Below are positions 15,876-24,659 of a stretch of 37,362 nucleotides of DNA, piece by piece (position 1 is the stretch's first letter; every line of letters starts with the position of its first letter). Source of the DNA: Myxococcaceae bacterium (GTDB lineage Bacteria > Myxococcota > Myxococcia > Myxococcales > Myxococcaceae); NCBI GenBank assembly GCA_004173515.1, contig SECN01000051.1:1-37362 (forward strand), read 5' to 3'. Made by a program: the position numbers and the translations under genes. Under the pieces are notes generated by a model. The model was given only the letters and a program-made list of their open reading frames with translations. It ran no database searches and had not been told where the DNA came from.

Positions 15876-16004
15876 GGGGGCCATCCGAGCCGGCGAGCCG
15901 GGCGCCTGGGTTGGCCGCGGACTCGAGACAGAGGCCCACCGCGATGGCGGGCGGCGCGTCCCGACAGGCGACAGCGTGACATATCCCCCGACCGACAAGA
16001 AGAA

Positions 16005-16033
16005 GGGCCGCGATCCGAGGAGGATCGCGGCCC
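16005..16033 (-). terminator. Rho-independent terminator of the lamin-tail lipoprotein gene
   Basis: A perfect 12-bp GC-rich stem, GGGCCGCGATCC paired with GGATCGCGGCCC around a 5-base loop, is followed on the minus strand by TTCTTCTT. It lies about 30 bases past the stop of the gene ending at 16063, as expected for its terminator. It also separates that gene from the nuclease gene on the same strand. Confidence 0.85.
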
Positions 16034-16062
16034 TGTTACTTCAGGACTTCAGGGATTGCCGA

Positions 16063-18081
16063 CTACGGGGTCGGCGCACCGGGCGTCAGGGTGTTCACCA
16101 ACTTGAAGTCCGCGTTGTTGTTGTTCGTGTCGTTGCCGTTCGGCACGCGCTGCAGCGAGCCCACGGCGGCGTTCGAGTCGGCGGCGACAGTGCGCGTCCC
16201 CTCCTCGAAGTTCAGCGACTTGTCGCCTGCGGTCGTGTTGATGGTGAACGTGGCGTTCTGCGCGCCCGACTCGTAGAAGAGGCTGTCGATCAGCGTCCCC
16301 GTCGCGTTCTGCACCAGGCCCACGCCGTCGCCGAAGCCGTTCTGCATCACGTCGGCGTTCGGGGTGGTGGCGGAGGTCCCCTTGATGACGAGCCGCAGCG
16401 TGCCGGCCGGCAGGGTCACGGTGTCGAAGAACGGCTGGGGCGCCGCCACGATGTAGCCACCCGCGGGCAGCGAGGTGGCCGCCGCGCCGGCCGCGTCCTT
16501 CGTGTCGGACAGGGCGAAGCGCAGGTACTCCCGGCGGGGCTGGGTGGCCGGCGCGTCACCGTTGACGAACAGCAGCAGCACGTCGCTCAGGTCCGCCGCC
16601 GCGCTGCCGCGATTGTAGATCTCCACGTACTCCATGCCCGCGGTGTCGGCACCGACGTTGTCGTAGTCGATCTCATTGATGACCAGCGCGGGCCCGGACG
16701 GGGCCGGCGTCAGGCTGGTGAACGTCGCGCTGTTGGCCGAGGCGTTCAGCACCGTGCCGGCGGTATCCTTCACCTCGCCGTTGACCGTCACCGTGTACGA
16801 CGTGGTCGCCGCCAGGGCGTCCGTCGTCAGGTTGACCTGAACGCCCGTGACCGCCGCGGCGGAGACCGCCACGCTCGGCGTGAGGGAGAAGTCCGTGGCC
16901 TGCACCGTGGCCGCGTCCAGCTTGCGGTCGAAGGTCAGCCGCACTTCCGTCGTGCTCAGCGCCTGCGCGCCGGTGAGCTTGGGGGCGGGGCAGGCGTTCA
17001 CGGTGAGCTGGGACGCCGTGAACACGGACACCTGGGGCTGGGCGTTGAAGCGCCAGACGATGCCGGTGGGCACCAACACGGCGCAGCCCGTCGTCAGGTC
17101 CAGCTCCGACGCGACGGCGTCGGGGACGCGCAGGCGCAGGGGGCTGGGCGTGGGCTCACCCGAAGTGGCCAGCGGGAACCCGGTGAAGCCAGCGCCGCTC
17201 GCGGCCGGGGCCTCCACCGTTCCGGACACCGTCACCAGCCGGCTCTCATACGTCCCGGTCGTGCCGGCGTCCTCGAAGCTGCTCACGCCGGACACGTCCA
17301 CCTTGAGGCCCGCGGGCGTCGCGGTGCTCAGGTTCCACACGCCGTGGTTCTTGCTCACCACGGTCAGGTCGGTGACGGTCTTCACCGTGTGCAGCCCGCT
17401 GGTGATTTCCGTCTCCGTGACGTTCAGGGTCACGCGGTCACCCACGGCGACCGGCGTGGCGGAAGCGGAGCCCAGCACGAACACCGCCGGGCCGTTGGCC
17501 TCGGCCTGCAGGAAGAAGCCGCCCGCCTCGGTGCTGCCCGCGACGGTGGGCTTCACGAAGGTGACGAACGCGCCGCTGACGGGCAGCGCGGGGGACTGCG
17601 CTCCCGCCGCCGCGGCGACGACCGCGGCGAGCTGCGTGCTCGTCTCCGCCGGCGTCGTGGGGACGGTGGAGGCCTCGCAGGTGTTCGTCTCGATGTTGCA
17701 CGACTGCGTCAGGTCACACGCCGGGGTGCACGAGGTCGGGCCCGTGCCCGCGTCGGACGTACCGGCATCCGTGGTGGTGCCCGCGTCCGTGGTGGTGCCC
17801 GCATCCGTGCCGGCATCCGTGGTGGTGCCCGCGTCCGTGCCGGCATCCGTGGTGGTGCCCGCGTCCGTGGTGGTGCCCGCGTCCGTGCCCGCGTCCTCCT
17901 CGGGCTCCGGCGTCAGCGTGCGCAGCTCACACTTGTTCTCCACGCAGGCATAGACCTGCCCCGCGGGCGGGTTGCCCTTGTCGCGACAGTCGAACTGATC
18001 GACACACTCGTCTCCACAACCCGTACCGACCGTGACGAGCACGGTGGTCACGAGCGCCGGCAGCCAGCTCCGCTTCAGCAT
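16063..18081 (-). CDS. Surface protein: TDAG linker, Ig-like domain and lamin-tail domain
   Basis: 672 residues from the ATG at 18081, with GGGAGG eight bases upstream. The signal sequence ends at a Cys (VTVGTGCGDEC), a poor lipobox but positioned like one. A short Cys-rich module and an Asp-Ala-Gly/Thr linker follow. Next is an OB-like/beta region (VGDRVTLNVTETEI, then GVWNLSTATPAGLKVDVSG), a bacterial Ig-like (SbsA-type) domain at LTGAQALSTTEVRLTFDRKL, and a C-terminal lamin-tail domain opening ALVINEIDYDNVG then GMEYVEIYNRG. No catalytic residues were recognised. It is likely outer-membrane or surface displayed. The gene is monocistronic, with a clear terminator at 16005-16033. Confidence 0.8.
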   Translation of the reverse strand: MLKRSWLPALVTTVLVTVGTGCGDECVDQFDCRDKGNPPAGQVYACVENKCELRTLTPEPEEDAGTDAGTTTDAGTTTDAGTDAGTTTDAGTDAGTTTDAGTTTDAGTSDAGTGPTSCTPACDLTQSCNIETNTCEASTVPTTPAETSTQLAAVVAAAAGAQSPALPVSGAFVTFVKPTVAGSTEAGGFFLQAEANGPAVFVLGSASATPVAVGDRVTLNVTETEITSGLHTVKTVTDLTVVSKNHGVWNLSTATPAGLKVDVSGVSSFEDAGTTGTYESRLVTVSGTVEAPAASGAGFTGFPLATSGEPTPSPLRLRVPDAVASELDLTTGCAVLVPTGIVWRFNAQPQVSVFTASQLTVNACPAPKLTGAQALSTTEVRLTFDRKLDAATVQATDFSLTPSVAVSAAAVTGVQVNLTTDALAATTSYTVTVNGEVKDTAGTVLNASANSATFTSLTPAPSGPALVINEIDYDNVGADTAGMEYVEIYNRGSAAADLSDVLLLFVNGDAPATQPRREYLRFALSDTKDAAGAAATSLPAGGYIVAAPQPFFDTVTLPAGTLRLVIKGTSATTPNADVMQNGFGDGVGLVQNATGTLIDSLFYESGAQNATFTINTTAGDKSLNFEEGTRTVAADSNAAVGSLQRVPNGNDTNNNNADFKLVNTLTPGAPTP
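17751..17898 (-). repeat. Coding tandem repeat encoding (TT)TDAG units
   Basis: On the plus strand this tract alternates GTGGTGGTGCCCGCGTCC and GTGCCGGCATCC blocks (18 and 12 bases), all multiples of three. On the coding strand it gives GTTTDA and GTDA units. Near-identical in-frame units make it a likely length-variable, flexible linker. It is not a CRISPR array, as there are no unique spacers. Confidence 0.8.
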
Positions 18082-18213
18082 GTGAATGCCTCCCATGGGG
18101 GTTTTCCAGAATGCAGACTGCGTCCCCCTTACACCTGAAAACGCGGGGTCGTCCATTTGCCCAACCCCCTGCCACATCCCTGTCACGCACAGGACCCTTG
18201 GAATCTCTGAAAG

Positions 18214-19635
18214 TCAGGGAGTCTTCCGCGTTTGATCCCGGGACGGGCCTGCGTAGAGGTCGATGATTTCACGGATGCCGTGCTGGCAGACGGCGCAGAA
18301 GGGCACACGGTCGCGGGTGAACATCACGCAGTCCGTCTGCGGGCGGTAGAAGCCGCGCGACTCGTACTGCGCGCCCTCGTAGGCCCCCACCTTCCCGGCG
18401 ACCTTCAGCGCGCCCAGGAATTTCTCCTCCCAGTCCCGCTGCGCCGTGAAGAGCGCGTCCATCTCCGCCTCGGGTTTGCGGTCCGCGCGAATCTTCTGCC
18501 GCCGCTGCTGCACCTGGACGGCATGCGCGTCGAACGCGGCCTGGTTCCACGGCGTGGGGATGGGAGTGCCTTGGGACACCAGGTCCTTCCACTTGAGCTG
18601 GGCGGGGTCCTTGAGCGCGGTGACGTTCTTCTCCCATGGCTCCACGCGGTCCTCGGGCGCGGGGCCGTAGACGGACGCGGAGGAGTAGTACTCGTCCGCG
18701 AGGCCCGCGAAGTGGTGGCCGAACTCGTGGACGAAGACGTAGGGGGCCCAGAGGCTGTCGGCCGCCACGGTGCCGAAGAGGTTGAAGATGCCCCCTCCGC
18801 CATAGGTATTGCCGTTGGCCAGGATCTCCACGAACTCGTAGGGCGCGAAGGCGGCGGTGTCACGCAGCGCGGCATTGTCGAAGGTGAGGATGTAACGCTC
18901 GGCGCCAAAGGCGTCGTACGTGGAACCCAGGGGGGGCCGGCGGTGGATGCCGGTGGAGGGCCGCGAGATGCCGGACTCGGCCGCCCCAGGCATCAGCCCC
19001 CAGACGTTGAAGTCCCCCTTGCGCTCCTTGAAGGGGGAATAGCTGAAGAGGATGTCCAGCATCCGGCGCGCGTCCTTCTCGAACTTGGGCCGCTCGGCCT
19101 CCGTGTAGCCGTCCCCCAGGATGAGGAAGTCCACCTTGTCCTGCGGCGGGCCGCTCTCCAGGAACTTGATCAACGCGCCCGGCGCGGGAGGAGAGGACGG
19201 GTCGACGAAGGGGTCCTTCGGATCCACGACCAGCGACCACACCTCGCGGAAGGCGTTCTGCGCGTCGCGCTTCTTCAGGATGACCTGGACGGGCTGATCC
19301 GGGCTGGGGAAGCGCAGTGATTCGCTGAAGGTGCGGTGGCCCTGCTTCGCCTCGCCCGTGAGCTCCCACTCGCCGAAGATGGACGCGAAGCCGCGCGAGT
19401 ACAGCAGCCGGTTCGTCTTCCGGTCCCGCACCTCGAAGAAGTACTTGCCCAGGTTCGTGTCGTCGAGCGGGCGCGCCGGATGGCCCGGCCAGGGCAGCGG
19501 CTCCACTACGAGCCGCTCCAGGCTGAAGCGCTCCTCGGTGGCGTTGCCGGTGTGGAAGTAGTCGACGCGGAAGGTCCGGGGCGCGGCGAGGGCGGTGCTC
19601 GCCGTGAGCAGCAGCAGGAGGAGGGAAGCTCGCAT
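18214..19635 (-). CDS. Secreted M64 (IgA peptidase-like) metallopeptidase
   Basis: 473 residues from the ATG at 19635. A signal peptide (MRASLLLLLLTASTALA) should be cleaved before APRTF. The N-terminal 150 residues form a beta-rich domain (TFRVDYFHTGNATEERFSLE). The catalytic part contains VDFLILGDGYTEAERPKF and the zinc motif HEFGHHFAGLADEYY at residues 303-317, both typical of peptidase family M64, for example the Clostridium ramosum IgA protease relatives. FCAVCQHGIREIID near the C-terminus is also typical. In a predatory soil bacterium it is more likely a general secreted protease than an IgA-specific one. No in-frame damage seen. Same strand as, but probably separate from, the PEGA gene 52 bases upstream. 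Confidence 0.88.
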   Translation of the reverse strand: MRASLLLLLLTASTALAAPRTFRVDYFHTGNATEERFSLERLVVEPLPWPGHPARPLDDTNLGKYFFEVRDRKTNRLLYSRGFASIFGEWELTGEAKQGHRTFSESLRFPSPDQPVQVILKKRDAQNAFREVWSLVVDPKDPFVDPSSPPAPGALIKFLESGPPQDKVDFLILGDGYTEAERPKFEKDARRMLDILFSYSPFKERKGDFNVWGLMPGAAESGISRPSTGIHRRPPLGSTYDAFGAERYILTFDNAALRDTAAFAPYEFVEILANGNTYGGGGIFNLFGTVAADSLWAPYVFVHEFGHHFAGLADEYYSSASVYGPAPEDRVEPWEKNVTALKDPAQLKWKDLVSQGTPIPTPWNQAAFDAHAVQVQQRRQKIRADRKPEAEMDALFTAQRDWEEKFLGALKVAGKVGAYEGAQYESRGFYRPQTDCVMFTRDRVPFCAVCQHGIREIIDLYAGPSRDQTRKTP

Positions 19636-19687
19636 GGGGCGGCACTCTATGCGCACGGCCCCCGGCGCTTCCTCCAGGAATGTCCGC

Positions 19688-21244
19688 TCAGAACGACCCG
19701 GAGACACTCGCCGCCGCGCCCGTCCCATCCGCCGCGACGCCCACGGTCATGGAGGGCGCTGGCTTCGCGGGCGAGGACACGAGGTAGAGCACCGCCCCCG
19801 TGACGAGCGCCGCGCCCCCGCCGACGAGCAGGCCCGTCATCAGGTGGCTCTTGTTCACGAGCGAGTCGCGCAGCGCGACCGTCTGGGCATCCGAGCCCAC
19901 CAACCGGCCCCCATTCGCCGCGCGGCGGTCCTGCAAGCCGTCCAGGTCCTTCTGCGCCAGCAGCCGCACCACGCCCGTGCCGCCCAGGGCCGCCACGCCC
20001 ACGCCCAGCGCCACGTAGGACCCCGTGCGCAGGCCCGTCCGCGCTGGCGCCGTGTTGGCGGTGAGGTCCGCTTCCTCTGGCAGGCGGCTGGGGGCGGTGA
20101 GCTCCACGCCCGTGCTGGCGGCCGGCGTGTTCCGCGCGCTCGGGTCCCAGGGGGCCCGACCGTTGGCGTTGTTCATCACCACGAGGTTCGACGGCGAGCG
20201 CCCGGTGGTGACGAAGTCCACGAGCGCATGGAGCGCTTCGCTGGGGGCCTCCAGGCCCTGCGTCTTGAAGCCGCCCTCGCGCAGCTTCTGCCCGCCCTCG
20301 ACGTTGAGCACCGTGGCGGCGAACCACTTGGGCCCGCTGCTCGGGCGCTCCAGCCGCACGACGATGACCTCCTCCACCCCGAGCGTGCCGCCCAGGCGCA
20401 CCGCGTGACTCAGCGTGCGCTCCTCGTTGCCATCCGCCACGGCGAGGCACGGGAAGGGCGCGGCCGTCACCGACCCCTCGTACGCGAGGTCCACCAGCAG
20501 CGGCGTGTCCGCGCCCTGGGCCTGCACCTGCCGGGGGAAGCTCGTCACGTCCCCCTTCACCACGGAGATGTCATACGCCCCGGCGGGGAGCTCCCGCGTG
20601 AGCGGCGTCTGGCCCACGCTCAAGCCGTCCAGGTACACGTCCGACGACGGCAGGGTGGACTTCACCGACAGCTTCACCTTCGGGGCCCGGGCCAGGTCGC
20701 GGCGCAGCTTCTCGAACGCCTGCCGCAGGGAGGGCGCGTACTGGTCCGCGTCCAACTGGTACTTCGGCTGGAGCCGCAGCACCTGATGGAACGCCGCGTC
20801 GCTGTCCTTGAGCTTCCCGAGCGCCCGGTAGTTGAGGCCGTGCAGCAGCTGCGCGTGCACGTAGAGCTTCCAGCGCTCCTCCCCCGCGGGCAGTCGCTGG
20901 ATGTCGCGCAGCGCATCGTCCACGAGCTGGGTCGCCTTGCCGTTGCGGCCCTCGTAGAACTGGTCCTGCGCGGCGTCGAGCTGCCGCTGGAGGTCCTCGA
21001 AGGAGCGCTGCGGCGCGGGGAAGAGCCGCTCGGCGAACTCCGGCGCGCCCAGCACGCGCTGCTCGGGGCGGGCGCGCAGCGCGTCGTAGAACGCCTTCGA
21101 CTGGCCGCTCAGCTCCGCGTCCCGGCAGTCGCCGCTGGAGACCACCAGCCGGTGGGGCGCGGCCTGCGCGGCGGTGCACAGCAGGCACAGCAACAGCGCG
21201 AACGGGGTCGGCTTCAGGACGGAGGGATGGGGCACGGAGCGCAT
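19688..21244 (-). CDS. PEGA-domain envelope protein
   Basis: 518 residues from the ATG at 21244; no good Shine-Dalgarno is seen. A signal peptide ends at AAQA before APHRL. A helical TPR-like region follows (SFEDLQRQLDAAQDQFYEGR, then FHQVLRLQPKYQLDADQYAP), then a PEGA domain with the family pattern VYLDGLSVGQTPLTRELPAG followed by YDISVVKG. The C-terminal third has two hydrophobic stretches (YVALGVGVAALGGTGVV and LMTGLLVGGGAALVTGAVLY) separated by about 45 polar residues. This TPR, PEGA, two-helix layout is common in myxobacteria and probably binds or senses at the cell envelope. No enzymatic motif. Confidence 0.8.
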   Translation of the reverse strand: MRSVPHPSVLKPTPFALLLCLLCTAAQAAPHRLVVSSGDCRDAELSGQSKAFYDALRARPEQRVLGAPEFAERLFPAPQRSFEDLQRQLDAAQDQFYEGRNGKATQLVDDALRDIQRLPAGEERWKLYVHAQLLHGLNYRALGKLKDSDAAFHQVLRLQPKYQLDADQYAPSLRQAFEKLRRDLARAPKVKLSVKSTLPSSDVYLDGLSVGQTPLTRELPAGAYDISVVKGDVTSFPRQVQAQGADTPLLVDLAYEGSVTAAPFPCLAVADGNEERTLSHAVRLGGTLGVEEVIVVRLERPSSGPKWFAATVLNVEGGQKLREGGFKTQGLEAPSEALHALVDFVTTGRSPSNLVVMNNANGRAPWDPSARNTPAASTGVELTAPSRLPEEADLTANTAPARTGLRTGSYVALGVGVAALGGTGVVRLLAQKDLDGLQDRRAANGGRLVGSDAQTVALRDSLVNKSHLMTGLLVGGGAALVTGAVLYLVSSPAKPAPSMTVGVAADGTGAAASVSGSF

Positions 21245-21514
21245 GGGCACGTGGGGTGGGAAAGGGATGCCGGGCCAGCGATGCAGGCCGCGTTCCGTCC
21301 TCTACCGGACTGTCCGCCCTCCAGGCCAGTGACCCCGGGCACGCCCGCCCCGGTCCCGGACCTGGACGCCCATCCGAAGTTCGGGGCTCCCTGCTCCGCT
21401 GGCTGCTCCCCGGGTGAGCCACCGGAGGCACGGGTACGACTCCTGCTTCATCCCCACTTTCCGACGTGGGGCGTCACGGGCGACGCCCACCCCACCTTTG
21501 CGAGGACCCACCCC

Positions 21515-22519
21515 ATGGATCGCGCCTGGAAGAAGAAGGTCATCGTCATCACTGGAGCTTCCAGCGGCATCGGCCGGACCACGGCGTTGCTGCTGGCGAA
21601 GAAGGGCGCGCACGTGGTGCTCGCCGCGCGCCGGGAGGAGCCACTGGAGGACCTGGCGGCCGAGTGCGAGGCCCTGGGCGTCCAGGCCCTGGTGGTGCCC
21701 ACCGACGTGGCGGACGCGGCGTCCGTGCACCACCTGGCGCAGGAGGCCGTGCGCGTCTTCGGCCACTTCAACGGCTGGGTGAACAACGCGGGCGTCTACA
21801 TGCTGGGCAGCCTGGAGGAGACGCCGGACGAGGCCTTCCGCCAGCTCATGGAGATCAACTTCTTCGGCACGGTGAGCGGCGCCCGCGCGGCGCTGGGCCA
21901 GTTCCGCCGCCAGGGCTACGGCACGCTCGTCAACGTGTCCTCCGCCTTCGGGACGGTGCCCGCGCCGTACCTGAGCGCCTACGTGTCCTCCAAGTTCGCG
22001 GTGCGGGGCTTCTCCGCGTCGCTGCGCCAGGAGCTTTTGCGCACCGGCATCGACGTGTGCACGGTGATGCCCGCCGCCATCGACACGCCCCTGTGGCGCC
22101 ACACCGCCAACTACACCGGCTGGCGCATCCGCCCGGTGGAGCCCGTCTACGCCCCGGAGCGCGTGGCCCGCGCCATCCTGCGCGTCCTGCGCCACCCCGA
22201 ACCGGAGACCCTCGTGGGCCCCTCGGGCAAGAGCTTCGCCGCGATGCACGGGCTGTTCCCCGCCACCTTCGAGCGCACGATGCGCGCGGGCACGGACGTG
22301 CTGCACTTCAAGGACGAGCGGCAGGGCGCCACCCCCGGCAACGTCTTCCAGCCCATGCCGGAGGGCACCGGGACGTCGGGCGGTTACCACGGGGCCGGAA
22401 AACAATGGCTGCGCCGTCTTCTGGTCGCCGGAGGACTGGCCGCGGCGGCGGTGTCCCTGCGCCGCCGTGCGAGCGACCGCCGTCTGGGCGCGAGGCTTTC
22501 CCACGCCCTGGGGGTGTGA
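21515..22519 (+). CDS. Short-chain dehydrogenase/reductase with C-terminal tail
   Basis: 334 residues from the ATG at 21515; the open frame runs far upstream but only as antisense to the PEGA gene. The Rossmann nucleotide-binding motif TGASSGIG lies at about residues 13-20. NNAG is in the NNAGVYMLG segment, catalytic Ser in NVSSAFG, and Tyr156 and Lys160 in YVSSK, so the classical SDR active site is complete. The N-terminal pattern TGASSGIGRTTAL suggests NADP(H). After the core, a tail of about 60 residues includes a hydrophobic stretch (LLVAGGLAAAAVSL) followed by Arg-rich sequence, perhaps a membrane association. Substrate not predictable. Divergent from the PEGA gene across 270 bases. Confidence 0.85.
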   Translation: MDRAWKKKVIVITGASSGIGRTTALLLAKKGAHVVLAARREEPLEDLAAECEALGVQALVVPTDVADAASVHHLAQEAVRVFGHFNGWVNNAGVYMLGSLEETPDEAFRQLMEINFFGTVSGARAALGQFRRQGYGTLVNVSSAFGTVPAPYLSAYVSSKFAVRGFSASLRQELLRTGIDVCTVMPAAIDTPLWRHTANYTGWRIRPVEPVYAPERVARAILRVLRHPEPETLVGPSGKSFAAMHGLFPATFERTMRAGTDVLHFKDERQGATPGNVFQPMPEGTGTSGGYHGAGKQWLRRLLVAGGLAAAAVSLRRRASDRRLGARLSHALGV

Positions 22520-22604
22520 TGGCCATGTTTCGGAGGGGCGCTCCCATTCCGGGGGACTTCCGTGACGGGGCCATGACATGAACTGGGGAAGAGTCACGCC
22601 CGCC

Positions 22605-23606
22605 ATGAACATCGCCGTCCTCGTCAATCTGCGTGCGCGTAAAGGCTCCGAGGGCATGGGAGGGCTTGTCCGCGACCTGCTCCCCCGCGCCCGGGTGGCC
22701 CTCACCCGTTCCCTCGAAGAAGCGCGGGAGTGGGTGGACCAGCTGCGGCACGACCCGCCCAGCCTGCTGCTGGCGGGCGGAGGCGACGGCACCATCACCG
22801 GCCTGCTCAACGAGCTGCGCTCCCAGGGCGTGGCCATGCCCGCCATCGGCGTGCTGCCGCTGGGCACCGGCAACGCCTGGGCCCGCGTCACCGGCGCGCC
22901 CCGTCCCCACGTGGCCCTGAAGCAGATCGCCGCGTACGGCGAGCGGCTGCCGCCCCTGCGTCCCTTCTCGCTGGTGCGCGTGGAGGGCCGGGTGGCGCCC
23001 TTCGCGGGTACCGGCTGGGACGCGGAGATGATTCAGGACTTCAAGAACCAGCTCGCCTCCGCCGGGCCGCTCAAGAGCTCGCAGGCGGGCCTGCGTGGCT
23101 ACATGAGCGCCATGTTCACCCGCACGGTGCCCCGGCACCTGTTCGGCGACGGCAACCCGAACGTGTCCGTCTACAACCTGGGCGGCTCCGCGCTGACCAT
23201 GGACGCGACGGGCGCGGTGCGGCCGATTCCGAATGGCGGCGAGGGTGCCCTGCTGTACCGGGGGCCCGCGGGCGTGGCGGGCGCGGCCACCACGACGGAG
23301 TGGGGCTTCGGCTTCAAGGCGTTCCCCTTCGCGCAGGCGGTGCCCCACCGGCTGTCGGTGCGCGTGTACGGCGCCGGGGTGATGGAGGCCACGCGCAACA
23401 TGTTCCGCCTGTGGCGCGGCGAGCACCCCATGCCCCGCATGCACGACTTCTTCGTCGAGCGCCTGCGGATGGACTTCGACCGCGACGTGCCCTTCCAGAT
23501 GGGCGGCGACGTGCTGGGCATGCGCCGCTCGCTGGAGTTCGACCTGGCCGAGGAGAACGTCCAACTCGTCGACTGGCGCCGCCTGGGCCGCCTGCTCGAA
23601 GCGTAG
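22605..23606 (+). CDS. Diacylglycerol/sphingosine-kinase-like lipid kinase
   Basis: 333 residues from the ATG at 22605 ([14 protein letters not shown], the usual family start); an in-frame ATG at 22578 with GGGG upstream is an alternative. The DAGK catalytic domain signatures are present: nucleotide-binding [18 protein letters not shown] and LGTGNAWAR. The C-terminal beta-sandwich contains [14 protein letters not shown]. The YegS/DgkB-type enzyme would phosphorylate a lipid such as diacylglycerol at the inner membrane, using ATP and magnesium. Same strand as the SDR upstream and the Nudix regulator downstream, but an inverted repeat in the 118-base gap to the regulator suggests a separate promoter there. 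Confidence 0.85.
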   Translation: MNIAVLVNLRARKGSEGMGGLVRDLLPRARVALTRSLEEAREWVDQLRHDPPSLLLAGGGDGTITGLLNELRSQGVAMPAIGVLPLGTGNAWARVTGAPRPHVALKQIAAYGERLPPLRPFSLVRVEGRVAPFAGTGWDAEMIQDFKNQLASAGPLKSSQAGLRGYMSAMFTRTVPRHLFGDGNPNVSVYNLGGSALTMDATGAVRPIPNGGEGALLYRGPAGVAGAATTTEWGFGFKAFPFAQAVPHRLSVRVYGAGVMEATRNMFRLWRGEHPMPRMHDFFVERLRMDFDRDVPFQMGGDVLGMRRSLEFDLAEENVQLVDWRRLGRLLEA

Positions 23607-23651
23607 CCGCCGTCCTCGTCCTTCCTTCGCGCGAAGGCGCTTGCCCCCACC

Positions 23652-23666
23652 GTGTCCGCTGGACAC
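23652..23666. promoter_or_regulatory. Candidate NrtR-type operator 1 (upstream of the Nudix regulator)
   Basis: GTGTCCGCTGGACAC has perfect 6-bp arms around a 3-base centre. It ends 58 bases before the GTG start of the Nudix regulator. The flanks match operator 2a at 24545-24559: both read C-GTGTC-NNNN-GGACAC-N-ATG. Autoregulation by the adjacent regulator is the simplest reading. Confidence 0.6.
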
Positions 23667-23724
23667 GATGTCGGCGCGCCGCGCGCGGGGTGCCTTCCGC
23701 GCGAGGGACGGAGGATGTCCACAC

Positions 23725-24540
23725 GTGAGCCACACCTATGAGTACCCGCGCCCGGCGGTGACGGTGGACTGCGTCGTCTTCGGGTTGGACGAGGAGGACC
23801 TCAAGGTGCTGCTCATCCAGCGCGGGGTGGAGCCCTACGCGGGACGGTGGGCGCTGCCCGGCGGCTTCGTGCGCATGGAGGAGTCCCTGGAGGACGCCGC
23901 GCGCCGCGAGCTGGAGGAGGAGGCGGGCCTGCGCACCAGCCACCTGGAGCAGCTCTACACGTTCGGGGCGCCGGAGCGCGACCCCCGGGGCCGCGTCATC
24001 ACGGTGGCGTACTTCGCGCTGGTGAAGCTCAGCGCCCACCACCTGCAGGCCGCCACCGACGCTCGCGAGGCCGCGTGGTTCTCCGTCTGGGACACGCCCA
24101 AGCTCGCGTTCGACCACGCGGACGTGCTCGCCACCGCGTTGCAGCGGCTCAAGGGCAAGGTGCGCTACCAGCCCATCGGCTTCGAGCTGCTGCCGCCCAA
24201 GTTCACCCTGTCGCAGCTCCAGCGGCTGTACGAAACGGTGCTGGAGCGCGAGCTGGACAAGCGCAACTTCCGCAAGAAGATCCTCGCCATGGACCTGCTG
24301 GAGGAGCTGGACGAGGTGGAGCAGGACGTGTCCCACCGCGCCGCCCGCCTCTACCGGTTCGACCACAAGAAGTACAAACAGCTCGAGAAGGCCGGCTTCA
24401 ACTTCGACGGTTCGACCACAAGAAGTACAAACAGCTCGAGAAGGCCGGCTTCAACTTCGAACTCTGAGGCGCCCTCCCGCCCCCTGTTGATGACCGTGCT
24501 CCGGAATGCCCCGGAGCGCGGCTTCCTCGCGTCGCCTTGA
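23725..24540 (+). CDS. NrtR-type Nudix/winged-helix regulator, C-terminus altered by duplication
   Basis: 271 residues from the GTG at 23725, with GGAGG 10 bases upstream; longer frames have no ribosome-binding site. The Nudix domain is complete: [20 protein letters not shown] followed by the box G-x5-E-x7-REL-x-EE-x-GL, so hydrolysis may be possible. About residue 140 a winged-helix part begins ([20 protein letters not shown], then [20 protein letters not shown] and [14 protein letters not shown]), typical of NrtR, which senses ADP-ribose-type ligands and controls NAD genes. A 53-bp tandem duplication at the 3' end shifts the frame: the expected end GFNFEL-stop is replaced by about 43 unrelated residues ending at 24540. 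Palindromes up- and downstream and a nicotinamidase in the next operon support an NrtR role. Whether the altered protein works is unknown. Confidence 0.82.
   Translation: MSHTYEYPRPAVTVDCVVFGLDEEDLKVLLIQRGVEPYAGRWALPGGFVRMEESLEDAARRELEEEAGLRTSHLEQLYTFGAPERDPRGRVITVAYFALVKLSAHHLQAATDAREAAWFSVWDTPKLAFDHADVLATALQRLKGKVRYQPIGFELLPPKFTLSQLQRLYETVLERELDKRNFRKKILAMDLLEELDEVEQDVSHRAARLYRFDHKKYKQLEKAGFNFDGSTTRSTNSSRRPASTSNSEAPSRPLLMTVLRNAPERGFLASP
24355..24460. repeat. Perfect 53-bp tandem duplication in the Nudix regulator gene
   Basis: The unit beginning CGGTTCGACCACAAGAAG and ending GGCTTCAACTTCGA occurs twice in direct succession, 24355-24407 and 24408-24460, with no mismatch. Because 53 is not a multiple of three, the second copy is read in another frame. 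Removing one copy restores an end of GFNFEL and a stop at 24465-24467. The absence of any mismatch suggests a recent event or an assembly error. Confidence 0.95.
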
Positions 24541-24544
24541 CTTC

Positions 24545-24559
24545 GTGTCACGTGGACAC
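24545..24559. promoter_or_regulatory. Candidate NrtR-type operator 2a (upstream of the PP2C operon)
   Basis: GTGTCACGTGGACAC has 5-bp perfect arms and differs from operator 1 only in the four bases after GTGTC. The flanking C before and N-ATG after are also shared. It begins four bases after the regulator stop codon and lies about 100 bases before the PP2C start. Confidence 0.6.
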
Positions 24560-24566
24560 TATGTTG

Positions 24567-24581
24567 GTGTCGTAGATACAC
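24567..24581. promoter_or_regulatory. Candidate operator 2b, weaker tandem copy
   Basis: GTGTCGTAGATACAC is an imperfect version of the same palindrome (GTGT and ACAC arms). Its centre is 22 bases from the centre of operator 2a, about two helical turns, so two dimers could bind the same face of the DNA. An overlapping longer inverted repeat pairs ACTTCGTGT at 24540-24548 with ACACGAAGT at 24577-24585. Confidence 0.45.
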
Positions 24582-24659
24582 GAAGTCGGGAGTGGCCGCC
24601 GGTCGCTTCCTTTCCGCAGGTTCCTGTCGTGCGTGCCCTTCGAGGGCCACGGGAGAGCC

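Noticed and set aside
17751..17898. Possible CRISPR-like repeat
   Set aside because: All units are multiples of three, lie in frame within a gene and encode a TDAG linker; there are no unique spacers or cas genes.
22519..22581. 20-codon frame (MAMFRRG...) between the SDR and the lipid kinase
   Set aside because: Too short, no ribosome-binding site of its own beyond gene-end sequence, no homology recognised. It could at most be a coupling leader.
23641..23724. Longer N-terminus for the Nudix regulator
   Set aside because: The added residues are Pro/Arg-rich, cover operator 1 and have no Shine-Dalgarno; the GTG at 23725 has GGAGG at a good distance.
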